Positions 1 to 8,483 of a DNA stretch of 42,379 nt are shown here, one piece after another; the stretch's first letter is position 1, and each line of letters begins with the position of its first letter. The DNA is from Pseudomonas sp. TH10 (GTDB lineage Bacteria; Pseudomonadota; Gammaproteobacteria; Pseudomonadales; Pseudomonadaceae), in assembly GCF_016651255.1 (NCBI RefSeq), contig NZ_JAEKEG010000062.1, forward strand, positions 1 through 42,379. Reading direction: 5' to 3'. The position numbers and the translations under genes are program-made. The notes under the pieces were generated by a model. That model saw only the letters and a list, made by a program, of their open reading frames with translations, was not told where the DNA came from and searched no databases.

Positions 1-1063
1 GGGACTGCATTTCCAGCAGGCGGCTGAGGGTGCGCTGGAACTCGAAGTTCAGGCGACCGCCGGTGTAGAGGTCTTTGAGCTCGACTTCGGCGGAGATGAT
101 CAGCTTCACGTTACGGTCGTAGAATTCGTCGACCATGTTGATGAAGCGCCGGGCGATGTCGTCGGTGGTGACGCTCATCTGCTCGACGCCGCTGAGCAGC
201 ACGGCGTGGAAGATCTTGCCCAGTTCGATGTAGTCGTTCTGGCTGCGTGGGCCATCGCACAGTTCGCGGAAGTCGAACCAGGCCACGTCATCGCAAGTGC
301 GCAGGGCACGGATTTCGCGGTTCTCGATCATCAACACGTCGTTCTCGACGGCTGCGGTGCATTCCGGCGTCAGGGCGCGGAAGCTCTTGCGCAGGCTTTC
401 GTGTGACGCCTCGTCCAACGGGAAGTGGAACAGCTCCGCTTGCTCGAGGTGACGCAGACGGTAGTCGACGCCACTGTCGACGTTGACGATCTCGGTGTTC
501 TGCTTGATCAGCGCGATGGCTGGCAGGAAGCGCGCGCGTTGCAGGCCGTCCTTGTACAGACCGTCAGGCACGATGTTCGACGTCGCGACCAGAGTCACGC
601 CGTTCTTGAACAGCTCTTCCATCAAGGTGCCGAGAATCATCGCGTCGGTGATGTCGGAAACGAAGAACTCATCGAAGCAGATCACCCGCGATTCAGTCGC
701 AAAACGCTTGGCGATGATGGTCAGCGGATTTTTCTCGCCGCCGAGGGTTTTCATCTCTTCGTGCACGCGCTTCATGAAGCGGTGGAAGTGGGTACGGGTC
801 TTTTCCTTGAACGGCAGCGCTTCGAAGAAGGTGTCGACCAGGTAAGTCTTGCCGCGACCCACGCCGCCCCAGAAATACAGGCCCTTGACCGGCGTCTGAT
901 CTTTTTTGCCGAACAGCTTGCTCAGCAGACCCGGTTTGTTCTGATCGGCGGCGATCAGATCCTCGTACAGACGCTGCAGATGACGCACAGCAGTTTCCTG
1001 CGCGGCGTCATGGAAGAAGTCCGGGCGTTTCAGATCAGCTTGGTATCGTTCTAGGGGCGTCAT
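1..1063 (-). CDS. zapE: Cell division protein ZapE (AFG1-like ATPase), 3' end outside window
   Basis: Reading the minus strand from the ATG at 1063 gives MTPLERYQADLKRPDFF and stays open to the window edge (354 codons); the family is about 365 aa, so only a few residues are missing. Walker A is visible as FWGGVGRGKTYL and Walker B as VICFDEFFVSDI, followed by sensor-like LVATSN. ZapE is an AFG1-type P-loop ATPase that acts at the division septum and influences FtsZ ring stability (family knowledge). It lies just downstream of trpS on the same strand, but a strong hairpin with a T tract sits between them, so it needs read-through or a promoter inside the trpS end. No good Shine-Dalgarno sequence is visible before the ATG. 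Confidence 0.93.
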   Translation of the reverse strand, partial: MTPLERYQADLKRPDFFHDAAQETAVRHLQRLYEDLIAADQNKPGLLSKLFGKKDQTPVKGLYFWGGVGRGKTYLVDTFFEALPFKEKTRTHFHRFMKRVHEEMKTLGGEKNPLTIIAKRFATESRVICFDEFFVSDITDAMILGTLMEELFKNGVTLVATSNIVPDGLYKDGLQRARFLPAIALIKQNTEIVNVDSGVDYRLRHLEQAELFHFPLDEASHESLRKSFRALTPECTAAVENDVLMIENREIRALRTCDDVAWFDFRELCDGPRSQNDYIELGKIFHAVLLSGVEQMSVTTDDIARRFINMVDEFYDRNVKLIISAEVELKDLYTGGRLNFEFQRTLSRLLEMQS

Positions 1064-1082
1064 AATTCGTTAGCAAGGCAAC

Positions 1083-1114
1083 AAAAACGGGCCGTCACTG
1101 TAGCGACGGCCCGT
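1083..1114 (-). terminator. Rho-independent terminator after trpS
   Basis: On the minus strand an 11-bp stem (ACGGGCCGTCG pairing with its complement around a short loop) is followed by a T-rich run at 1087-1083. It lies between the trpS stop at 1155 and the zapE start at 1063, and ends only 20 bases before that start. Confidence 0.8.
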
Positions 1115-1154
1115 CGGAATGGCAATCAGCCCTTGGTCGGACCGAGCCGTCGAT

Positions 1155-2510
1155 TTATTCCTGAACCGGGGTCAGCGCGATCCGCAACGCATCAATGCCG
1201 GCATCGCGAGCGGCGCCGTCAGCGAACGTGGCGCTGTCGGCCACACACTCGCCTTCGAGCCAGACGCTGAAGCTCAGGTCTTCGCTGCGCACGTCCAGAG
1301 CCTGGCCCGCTTGCAACTGTTTGGTTACCTGACCTGCGGTTTTACCGTCAGCAAAGTTGCGCGACAGCAGCAACTGCTCACCATCAGCCGCCAGCAGGCG
1401 GAATCGGAAGCTGCCGTCGTCTTCGCGGAAGCTGACGAAGCGCGCGGCCTTGGTGGCTTTCTTTTTCGTGGTGGCAGCCACTTGAGTCTGGGCGACGAAC
1501 GAGCGCAGACCGACCGCTTCACGCAGCTCGTTGAGGAACGGCGTGGCCACGGCACGGGCCTTCTTGGCGCCGATCTGCAGCATGTCTTCCAGGTCTGCCG
1601 GGCGTTCGATCAGTTGATGATAACGCTCGCGGGATTCACCCAGTTCGCTGTCCAGCAGCTGGAACAGACGGTTCTTCGCCTCGCCCCATCCCAGGCCCTG
1701 CAGCAGTTCACTGCGGAATTCGTCGGACTGCGCCGGGGTGGCGAAGGCCTGGAACAGCGTGAACAGGTGCGAGTTGTCCGGATCTTTCGCTTCGCCCGGT
1801 GCTCGGGAGTCGGTCACGATGCGCGAGATCGCGTCCTTCATTTCCTTGGCGCTGCTGAACAACGGGATGGTGTTGTCGTAGCTCTTCGACATCTTGCGAC
1901 CGTCGAGGCCTGGCAGCGTAGCCACGCTCTCTTCGATCAGCGCTTCAGGCATGGTGAAGAACTCTTTGCCCTGACCGAACAGGTGGTTGAAGCGCTGGCC
2001 AATGTCGCGGGCCATTTCCACGTGCTGGATCTGGTCACGACCGACCGGCACTTTGTGTGCGTTGAACATCAGAATGTCCGCCGCCATCAGCACCGGGTAG
2101 CTGTAGAGGCCCATGGTGATGCCGGCATCCGGGTCTTCACCGGTTTCGACGTTCTTGTCTACCGAGGCCTTGTAGGCGTGGGCGCGGTTGAGCAGGCCCT
2201 TGGCGGCGACGCAGGTCAGCAGCCAGGTCAGCTCAGGGATTTCCGGGATGTCGGACTGGCGGTAAAAGGTCACGCGGTCGACATCGAGGCCACCGGCCAG
2301 CCAGGTCGCGGCGATTTCCAGACGCGAGCGCTGAATGCGCAGCGGGTCATCGCATTTGATCAGGGCGTGGTAGTCGGCCAGGAAGTAGAACGAATCGGCA
2401 TTGCTGTCGCGACTGGCGAGGATCGCCGGGCGGATAGCACCGGCGTAGTTGCCCAAGTGCGGGGTGCCGGTGGTGGTGATGCCGGTGAGGATACGGGTAC
2501 GGTTCGTCAT
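1155..2510 (-). CDS. trpS: Tryptophan--tRNA ligase
   Basis: Class I aminoacyl-tRNA synthetase that charges tRNA-Trp in the cytoplasm. The protein is 451 aa from ATG 2510 (MTNRTRILTGITTTGTPHLG); an upstream in-frame start at 2534 is rejected because the HIGH-like motif GTPHLGNY should lie about 20 residues from the N-terminus. The KMSKS loop is present as GRKMSKSYDN. Length and the C-terminal extension beyond the anticodon-binding helices (K-rich linker KKKATKAARF, then a small domain of about 100 aa) fit the long Pseudomonas-type TrpS rather than the E. coli form of about 334 aa. The start is 24 bases after the stop of the upstream alpha/beta hydrolase, so the two probably form one transcript ending at the terminator near 1100. 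Confidence 0.96.
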   Translation of the reverse strand: MTNRTRILTGITTTGTPHLGNYAGAIRPAILASRDSNADSFYFLADYHALIKCDDPLRIQRSRLEIAATWLAGGLDVDRVTFYRQSDIPEIPELTWLLTCVAAKGLLNRAHAYKASVDKNVETGEDPDAGITMGLYSYPVLMAADILMFNAHKVPVGRDQIQHVEMARDIGQRFNHLFGQGKEFFTMPEALIEESVATLPGLDGRKMSKSYDNTIPLFSSAKEMKDAISRIVTDSRAPGEAKDPDNSHLFTLFQAFATPAQSDEFRSELLQGLGWGEAKNRLFQLLDSELGESRERYHQLIERPADLEDMLQIGAKKARAVATPFLNELREAVGLRSFVAQTQVAATTKKKATKAARFVSFREDDGSFRFRLLAADGEQLLLSRNFADGKTAGQVTKQLQAGQALDVRSEDLSFSVWLEGECVADSATFADGAARDAGIDALRIALTPVQE

Positions 2511-2534
2511 GGGTAATCGCTTGTCAGACTGCAA

Positions 2535-3164
2535 TCAATTCGAGAGACGCGGCAGGATCAGATCCTTGAGATCGGTCAGCTTGCCATGAAAAAAGTGTCC
2601 GCATTCTGCCACTTTCAGCAGCTCATGGGGGCGCTGGAGTTTTTCCGACCAGTCGTAGACCAGCTGCGGATCGATGACTTCGTCGGTTTCTGGCTGGATC
2701 ACGGTGAGTTCGCCGTGTTGCGGCAGTTGGTCCTGCTCGCCAAGACGCATCACCGCCGGGGCGACCATGAACAGATGCTTGAGCTGCACACCCTGCGCTT
2801 CGAGACGGCCGCCGAGACTTGCCGCAACAAATCCGCCGAAGGAGAAACCGAACAGCGTCAGCGGCAGCTCCGGGTGTTTTTCCCGCAGCCACTGGGCGGC
2901 AGCCTGGGCATCGTCGACTTCACCGGTGCCCATGTCGTGCGAACCCTCGCTGGCGCCAACGCCGCGATAGTTGAAACGCAAGGTGATCAACCCCGCATCG
3001 CGCGCGGTGCGCTGCAGGGTCGAGACGACCTTGTTGAGCATGGTGCCGCCCTGCACCGGGTTCGGATGGCAGATCAGCGCGATGCCGCGCGGCTGCTCGT
3101 TGTCCAGGTACAAGCTTTCCAATTGACCCACCGGGCCTTCAATCACAACTGGGGTTTCACGCAT
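2535..3164 (-). CDS. Alpha/beta hydrolase (small serine hydrolase family)
   Basis: A 209-aa cytosolic alpha/beta hydrolase from ATG 3164 (MRETPVVIEGPVGQLES); the frame is open further upstream, but that would overlap the divergent yhcB start and is not conserved-looking. Visible motifs are the oxyanion-type HPNPVQGG segment, the nucleophile elbow GFSFGG, a likely acid in TDEVIDP and the catalytic histidine in ECGHFFHG. These are the features of the family often annotated as 'dienelactone hydrolase-like' or YfhR-like; substrate unknown. It is the first gene of the probable hydrolase-trpS unit. No signal peptide. Confidence 0.85.
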   Translation of the reverse strand: MRETPVVIEGPVGQLESLYLDNEQPRGIALICHPNPVQGGTMLNKVVSTLQRTARDAGLITLRFNYRGVGASEGSHDMGTGEVDDAQAAAQWLREKHPELPLTLFGFSFGGFVAASLGGRLEAQGVQLKHLFMVAPAVMRLGEQDQLPQHGELTVIQPETDEVIDPQLVYDWSEKLQRPHELLKVAECGHFFHGKLTDLKDLILPRLSN

Positions 3165-3308
3165 CAGCAAGGAAGGAACTCCGTGACCTCGAATCGGGTC
3201 GACTCGTCTAGCAAATTGTCTGTGCCAATCTATTGCGAGTGAATCGCGGTATACAGCGCAGGTTCGAGCCGTTAACGTAAAGCAAAGCCGTTTATAGAGG
3301 AAGGACTC

Positions 3309-3743
3309 GTGGAACACTCGCTCTTAGTTTGGTTGTTACCGACTCTTGCCCTGGTTGTGGGTGTCGCCATTGGATTCCTGATCGCGCGCGTTGTGCCCAG
3401 CGCCGCACCGAGCCGCACGCAGCGTCAACTGGATGATATCCAGGAGCGTTTCGACAGCTACCAGAACGAAGTGGTCACTCACTTCAACAGCACCGCAACG
3501 CTGGTCAAGAAGCTGACCCAGAGCTACCAGGAAGTGCAGGATCATCTCGCCGAGGGTGCCAACCGTCTGGCCCTGGACGAGCAGACCCGTCAACGCCTGA
3601 TCGCTGCCCTGCATGCTGACGCCGTACAGACCCCACGCGAACGCCTGACGCCTCCGCGCGATCAGGAGCCGCCACGTGACTACGCACCGAAAACCCCGAA
3701 CGCGCCGGGCATGCTCGATGAGCATTACGGTCTGAAGAAGTAA
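3309..3743 (+). CDS. yhcB: YhcB/ZapG family inner-membrane protein (DUF1043)
   Basis: A 144-aa protein starting at GTG 3309, preceded by a good ribosome site (AGAGGAAGGA at 3296-3305). Residues 1-28 form one membrane helix (LLVWLLPTLALVVGVAIGFL), followed by a charged, heptad-like coiled coil (RTQRQLDDIQERFDSYQNEV) and a proline-rich tail. This is the architecture of YhcB/ZapG, which in enterobacteria links envelope growth to division (family knowledge). It is transcribed away from the alpha/beta hydrolase across a 144-bp spacer. Confidence 0.9.
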   Translation: MEHSLLVWLLPTLALVVGVAIGFLIARVVPSAAPSRTQRQLDDIQERFDSYQNEVVTHFNSTATLVKKLTQSYQEVQDHLAEGANRLALDEQTRQRLIAALHADAVQTPRERLTPPRDQEPPRDYAPKTPNAPGMLDEHYGLKK

Positions 3744-3761
3744 TCAGCCTTAGCGCCAAAC

Positions 3762-3800
3762 AAAAAGCCCCCGGACAGTGATGTGTCCGGGGGCTTTTTT
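3762..3800. terminator. Bidirectional terminator between yhcB and the OmpA-family gene
   Basis: A stem AAGCCCCCGGACA / TGTCCGGGGGCTT with an A run before and a T run after, so it can end transcripts from both convergent genes. Confidence 0.88.
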
Positions 3801-3824
3801 CACACCTGATATTCAGCCAAACGC

Positions 3825-4554
3825 TTATGGGTACTGCTGAACATTACCTTGCTGCTGACCACCATATTGCTGACCCGGGATCGCCTTCAGGTTGACCTCA
3901 ACCCGACGGTTCTGCGCCCGGCCATTGACGTCACCGTTGCTGGCAATCGGGTTATCCGGGCCGGCGCCACGGGCTGTCAGGTTGGCACCACTGACACCCT
4001 GCGACGTCAGGTAGGTCGCCACACTCTGCGCACGACGCTGCGACAGGTCCATGTTGTGCTGACGGCTGCCAGTGCTGTCGGTGTAACCGACGATCTCGAT
4101 CTGGTTCTGGTTGAACTCTTTCAGCGAGTTGGCCAGGTTGTTCAGCGGCTGATAGAAGCTCGATGCAATGTTCGCCGAGTCAGTCGCAAACGTGATGTTG
4201 CCCGGCATGATCAGCTTGATCTGATCGCCCTGACGCTGAACTTCCACGCCAGTGTTGGCCATGCTCGCACGCAGCTTCTTCTCCTGCTGATCAGCGTAAT
4301 AACCGTAACCGGCAGCGGAAGCACCTACCACGGCGGCGCCGATCAGCGCGCCCTTGCCACGATTGTTGTGGTCAATGGCGGCGCCCGCCAGCGCCCCGGC
4401 CAAAGCGCCGAGGCCGCCGTACTTGGCGGTTTTGCTCATGCCCTGGGAACCGCTATCGGCCTGACCCTGGTTGTCATACGGGTTCGGCGAAGCGCAGCCG
4501 AGACAGCACGGCGATGGCAGTAGCGGCAATAATCAGACGAGGCGTGGTGAACAT
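3825..4554 (-). pseudogene. OmpA-family outer-membrane lipoprotein, frame broken in the signal peptide (probable sequence error)
   Basis: The body (residues of the open frame 3825-4529) is a typical OmpA-like lipoprotein: CASPNPYDNQGQ after the lipid cysteine, a glycine-zipper segment (GGLGALAGALAGAAID, ALIGAAVVGASAAG), then an OmpA C-terminal peptidoglycan-binding domain with TDSTGSRQHNMDLSQRRA and NRRVEV. The natural start is ATG 4554 (MFTTPRLIIAATAIAVLS), but this hydrophobic signal runs out of frame near 4500. Removing one base there gives AVLSGCASPN, a perfect lipobox. Without the correction the only in-frame start is a TTG at 4529 giving a non-functional leader. I infer a one-base insertion. 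Such proteins bind peptidoglycan at the outer membrane (family knowledge). Confidence 0.85.
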
Positions 4555-4657
4555 GAAGAGCTCCTACTTTTTGCATTCTGTGGTGCAACGGACTTAAGCA
4601 TTGAACCTTTGCCGGCGTTGGATCATTTTGCGCGATAAAAATTCCGTCAGGCAGACA

Positions 4658-5302
4658 TCAGGCGCGCACGAACGGGTTCTCCCGCATTTCGTCACCCAGT
4701 CGCGTGTCCGGTCCATGCCCGGTGATCACGGTCGCCTCTTCATCGAGGGTATACAGGCGCTGCTTGATCGACCGCACGATGGTGGCCTGATCCCCGCCCC
4801 ATAAATCCGTGCGCCCTACCCCGCGACGAAACAGGGTGTCACCGGCGATGAGCAGCTTAGCGTCAGCAAACCAGAAGCTCATAGAGCCGGGTGTGTGACC
4901 GGGTGTGTGCAATGCCACGCCACAGCCGCAAGCCAGTTCTTCATCGTCGGCCAACCAGCGATCTGGCGGGGGTACCGGCGTGTAAGGCACGCCGAACATC
5001 TGGCATTGCATCTCCAGGTTGTCCCAGAGGAACTGGTCCTCCTTGTGCAGATGCAGGGTCGCCCCGGTTTTCTCTTTCATCTGACCGGAAGCCAGGAAGT
5101 GATCCAGGTGTGCGTGGGTGTGGATGATGCTCACCACCTTGAGCCCGAGGGCGTCGAGTCGCGCCATGATCAACTCAGGGTTGCCACCGGGATCGACGAC
5201 GATGGCCTTTTTCGTGATCGGATCGCCGATGATCGTGCAGTTGCACTGCAACGGGCCGACGGGGAAGGTTTCGCGGATGAGCGCGGGGCTGGCAGCGACC
5301 AT
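4658..5302 (-). CDS. MBL-fold metallo-hydrolase (YcbL/glyoxalase II-like)
   Basis: A 214-aa cytosolic protein from ATG 5302 (MVAASPALIRETFPVGPLQC), chosen because AGGAA lies 7 bases upstream; the open frame before it has no support. The zinc-ligand motif THAHLDH is at residues 62-68, with further ligands in TPGHTPGS, AGDTLF and ITGHGPDT. This matches the short single-domain glyoxalase II-like subfamily (YcbL type), which hydrolyses thioesters such as S-lactoylglutathione; the C-terminal substrate domain of GloB is absent, so the true substrate is uncertain. It follows the LuxR gene on the same strand after 59 bases. Confidence 0.88.
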   Translation of the reverse strand: MVAASPALIRETFPVGPLQCNCTIIGDPITKKAIVVDPGGNPELIMARLDALGLKVVSIIHTHAHLDHFLASGQMKEKTGATLHLHKEDQFLWDNLEMQCQMFGVPYTPVPPPDRWLADDEELACGCGVALHTPGHTPGSMSFWFADAKLLIAGDTLFRRGVGRTDLWGGDQATIVRSIKQRLYTLDEEATVITGHGPDTRLGDEMRENPFVRA

Positions 5303-5361
5303 GGTGGTTCCTGAGAAGAATGGATGGCCTATTCTGGCACAGGCTGGCGGGCCCGACAGCG

Positions 5362-8100
5362 TCACCCCAATACCCCCAACTCCTTCGCCCGCGCCACCGC
5401 CTGAGTCCTGCGCTCTACCCCCAGCTTGCTGTTGATATGACTGGCATGCGTCTTCACCGTATGCAGCGAAATAAACAGCTGATCACTGATCTCCTGATTC
5501 GAGCACCCTTGGGCAATCAGCTTCAGGACGGCCAGTTCCCGGGCACTCAGTTGCTCGCAGGCGTGGGATGGCTCCGAGGCTATGCGCGGTGGTATGGCGG
5601 GCAGATGCTCTGCCAGGGCGGCGCAAACTGCGGTCCTGGCATTGTGCTGGAGTTGCTCGCGCAACCAGGCTGGATGTTTGCTCAGCAAGCCGTCGAAAGG
5701 TTGCACCACGCCACCAATCGCAGCATCGAGGGCCTGAGTGAGGCTTTGCCGGGCTTCAGGTTCGCGGTTGCTGGCCAGTAGCAGCTCGGTCTTCTGGGTC
5801 AGCACCATGACGCTGAGCATCTGCCGCCCGGTTTGCTGGCCGTTTTCCAGCAGTGCGTTCAACCGCCCCTCGGCCAGCATCAACTGGCCCTGGATGACCT
5901 CCAGCAAAGCCTGCTGCAATTCGATATGCAAGGGCAGTTGCGGATGAAATTCCGGCGGCGCAGCGGGGTTTTCGCCATTGTAGGTCTGGCTCAGACGCGC
6001 CAGCCAGGCTTCGGCCAGGTCGGTGCGGCCCTGGGCCAGCCATAGCTCGCATTTGACCAGGGTAATCATCGCCAGGTAATAAATCGGCGGCACGTCCCAG
6101 ATATGCATCAGGCGCTCGGCTTCGGCGAGTTCGGCGAATGCCTTGGCAAACTCGCCGCTGCTGCCTTCGATTCGGGCAATCACGCAATGGCCGATCAACA
6201 CGCTGATATCCCGGCAGGCTCGTGCTTCGCTGAGGCCAGCCTGCAGTCGAATGCGCGCAGCCTGTGGCTGCAGGCGCATGGCCAATAGAAATCCTTCGTA
6301 TAACGTCAGGCGTGCGCGAACGGCATAGAGGCGTTGCGGCGACAGCCCTTGCAGGCGCTGCAGGCCCTGGCGCACCTCATCCAGCGCCCGCAGGATTTCC
6401 CCGCGGGCCTGGAGCACTCGGGCACGGTCGTAATGCGCCAGCGCCTCGAACAATGGATTACCCACCCGCTGTGCCAGCTCCAGGGAGTCGCGGTTCAACC
6501 CGCGTGCACGCCACAGGTCGCCGTCGGCGATGGCCAGGTTGGACAAGGTCGACAGGCACATCAAGCGTTGGCCATAGCGCTTGGACGGCAGGCTCTCCAG
6601 GGCTTCAGTGCAATACAGCAGGGTCAGTTCACGGTTGCCCCGTCCGCGGGCGATAATCCCGCTCAGGGCCAGCCACTGCGCCAGCATGGACTTTTGCGCC
6701 GTGGCCGAAGGGGCCGGCAGAAAGCGGCTCAGATGACTGGCCAGTTCTTCGGCAGCGTCCAGTTGGCAGGCCAGCCCCAGGGCCCAGCTGTACAGCACGA
6801 TCAGGCGCGGCGTACTGATCAGCAGGCTGTCGGGCAAGTCCATCTTCCAGCGCAGCAACATGCCGACGTTCTGTTCGGCCAGCAGCTGCTCTTCGGACAG
6901 GTTCTGCACCAGATTCGCTGCGACGTCCAGGTGACCGGCACGCAACGCCTGTTCCACCGCTTCATCGAGTAGCCCCTGGGCGTTGAACCAGCGGCATGCG
7001 CGCAGGTGCAGGCTCGCTGCCGGCACGATGGCCTGGGCGGTGGGGCGGGTGCGCAGCAGATCGGAAAACAAATGGTGATAACGATACCAGTGACCCTGCT
7101 CGTCCAGGGGCACCAGGAACACCTGGTGAGCCAGCAGGAATCGCAGGATCTCTGCGCTGTCGTGAGCCTCGCGAACGGCGTCGCACAGTTCGCTGCAGAA
7201 GCGCTCCTGGGGGGCGGTGTCGTAGAGGAAGGCCTGCACTTCGGCGGGCAGGCAATCGATGACTTCCTCAAGCAGGTAATCGCGGATCAGCCCTTCCCCA
7301 CCATGCAGGGACTGAGGCAACGCACCGTCACTGCCCGCTTCGGAGGCGGCCAGCAGCCAGAAACGCAGGCCAGCGACCCAGCCTTCGCTGCGCTCTATGA
7401 GGTTTTCCAGAGCTTCGCCGCGCAGTGAGGTGCTGTGGCGATCGAGCAGGGTCTGGGCTTCGTCGTGAGTCAGGCGCAAGTCCTGCTCGTGCAGTTCGAG
7501 CAATTGCCGGGACAGGCGCAGGCGCGCCAGATGCCAGTCCGGGCGCTGGCGGCTGGTCACCATCACCAGCAGGCCGTCAGGCAGATGATTGAGGAAAAAT
7601 TGCAGGCAACGGTCGAGCACCGGCCCCTGGGCCAGGTGGTAGTCATCGAGCACCAGCAACAGTGGAGCGGTTGGCAGCAAGTGCACGGCCAGCTCATCGA
7701 GCAAGCCGTCCAGCCACTCCTCGAAAGCAAATGGCTGATGGCGCTGGCGCATTTTCAGCAGGCCAAGGGACTGGCTGCCAAGCTTGGGATAAAAATCCTG
7801 GAGACCTTCGAGCAGGCGTTCGAGAAACCGCCCGGGGTCGCTGTCTCGCGGGCTCAGCCCCAACCAGAGACTCTGCCAATACGCCGGCAGGCTCTGACAG
7901 AACTCCACCGCCAGCGAACTCTTGCCAAACCCGGCGGGGGCGCTGATCAGCAACAGCCGCCCACCGAGCCCGGCTTGCAGGCGCTCGCAAAGGCGTGGGC
8001 GCAACACGTATCCGTCAGGCAACGGCGGGCGAAAAAATCGCCCGTCCAATGCCGCGACGGCAACACTTGCGGGACCCGGAAGTGGGGACAGATCAGTCAT
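5362..8100 (-). CDS. MalT-like LuxR-family transcriptional regulator (STAND ATPase)
   Basis: A 912-aa regulator. Residues 54-62 are the Walker A motif APAGFGKSS, Walker B is LLLVLDDYHLA near residue 150, the middle (about 370-840) is made of repeated helical pairs like TPR units, and the C-terminus is a LuxR/GerE helix-turn-helix (LSARELAVLKLIAQGCSNQE... HTVKTHASHINSKLG, about 850-908). This is the MalT layout: ligand binding to the repeat region lets the ATPase module assemble and activate promoters. In related pseudomonads I recall such a gene sitting directly beside the DUF1329/DUF1302/acyl-CoA ligase set, which here lies past the accessory block; it is the likely activator of those genes (inference). 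The ligand is unknown. Confidence 0.92.
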   Translation of the reverse strand: MTDLSPLPGPASVAVAALDGRFFRPPLPDGYVLRPRLCERLQAGLGGRLLLISAPAGFGKSSLAVEFCQSLPAYWQSLWLGLSPRDSDPGRFLERLLEGLQDFYPKLGSQSLGLLKMRQRHQPFAFEEWLDGLLDELAVHLLPTAPLLLVLDDYHLAQGPVLDRCLQFFLNHLPDGLLVMVTSRQRPDWHLARLRLSRQLLELHEQDLRLTHDEAQTLLDRHSTSLRGEALENLIERSEGWVAGLRFWLLAASEAGSDGALPQSLHGGEGLIRDYLLEEVIDCLPAEVQAFLYDTAPQERFCSELCDAVREAHDSAEILRFLLAHQVFLVPLDEQGHWYRYHHLFSDLLRTRPTAQAIVPAASLHLRACRWFNAQGLLDEAVEQALRAGHLDVAANLVQNLSEEQLLAEQNVGMLLRWKMDLPDSLLISTPRLIVLYSWALGLACQLDAAEELASHLSRFLPAPSATAQKSMLAQWLALSGIIARGRGNRELTLLYCTEALESLPSKRYGQRLMCLSTLSNLAIADGDLWRARGLNRDSLELAQRVGNPLFEALAHYDRARVLQARGEILRALDEVRQGLQRLQGLSPQRLYAVRARLTLYEGFLLAMRLQPQAARIRLQAGLSEARACRDISVLIGHCVIARIEGSSGEFAKAFAELAEAERLMHIWDVPPIYYLAMITLVKCELWLAQGRTDLAEAWLARLSQTYNGENPAAPPEFHPQLPLHIELQQALLEVIQGQLMLAEGRLNALLENGQQTGRQMLSVMVLTQKTELLLASNREPEARQSLTQALDAAIGGVVQPFDGLLSKHPAWLREQLQHNARTAVCAALAEHLPAIPPRIASEPSHACEQLSARELAVLKLIAQGCSNQEISDQLFISLHTVKTHASHINSKLGVERRTQAVARAKELGVLG

Positions 8101-8483
8101 GGCCGGCTCTTGTTCGAATTGCTGTTGGCGGCGTTGCAGATGTCCGCAGACTAGCCTTAAACGAACCGGTTATGAAGGTTGCTGCTACAAATGGCTACAA
8201 AAAGGTCGTAGGCGTGTGACTTCCCGCCCATGTGGCGTCATAGCGCACCAGGCCTGGGTTGCGTAGCGACCCGCGGACGATTCAGGCGGCTGGCACACTG
8301 GCGCACCCGACCAATGCGCGTTTTCTACAAGCTATTGATCGTCGAGCAAGCGATAACCCGCCGTGCTGCAGACTTGCAGCGCCTTGGGCGCGATCCGATT
8401 GCGGCTCCAGCACCTTTGGCAGCGGCTTGGACATCGCAATGAAACGCCAAGGCACTTAAATCCAATCAATGGAGAAGCGCCGC
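8101..8483. other. Intergenic region before the toxin gene
   Basis: A 383-base spacer between the divergent LuxR and toxin genes. It must hold the promoters of both. I see no convincing -35/-10 pair, RNA gene or repeat. The only clear signal is the ribosome site GGAGAAG at 8471-8477 before the proposed toxin start at 8484. Confidence 0.4.

Noticed and set aside
8101..8483. tRNA or phage attachment site explaining the accessory block
   Set aside because: No tRNA-like fold and no repeat shared with the right edge is visible.
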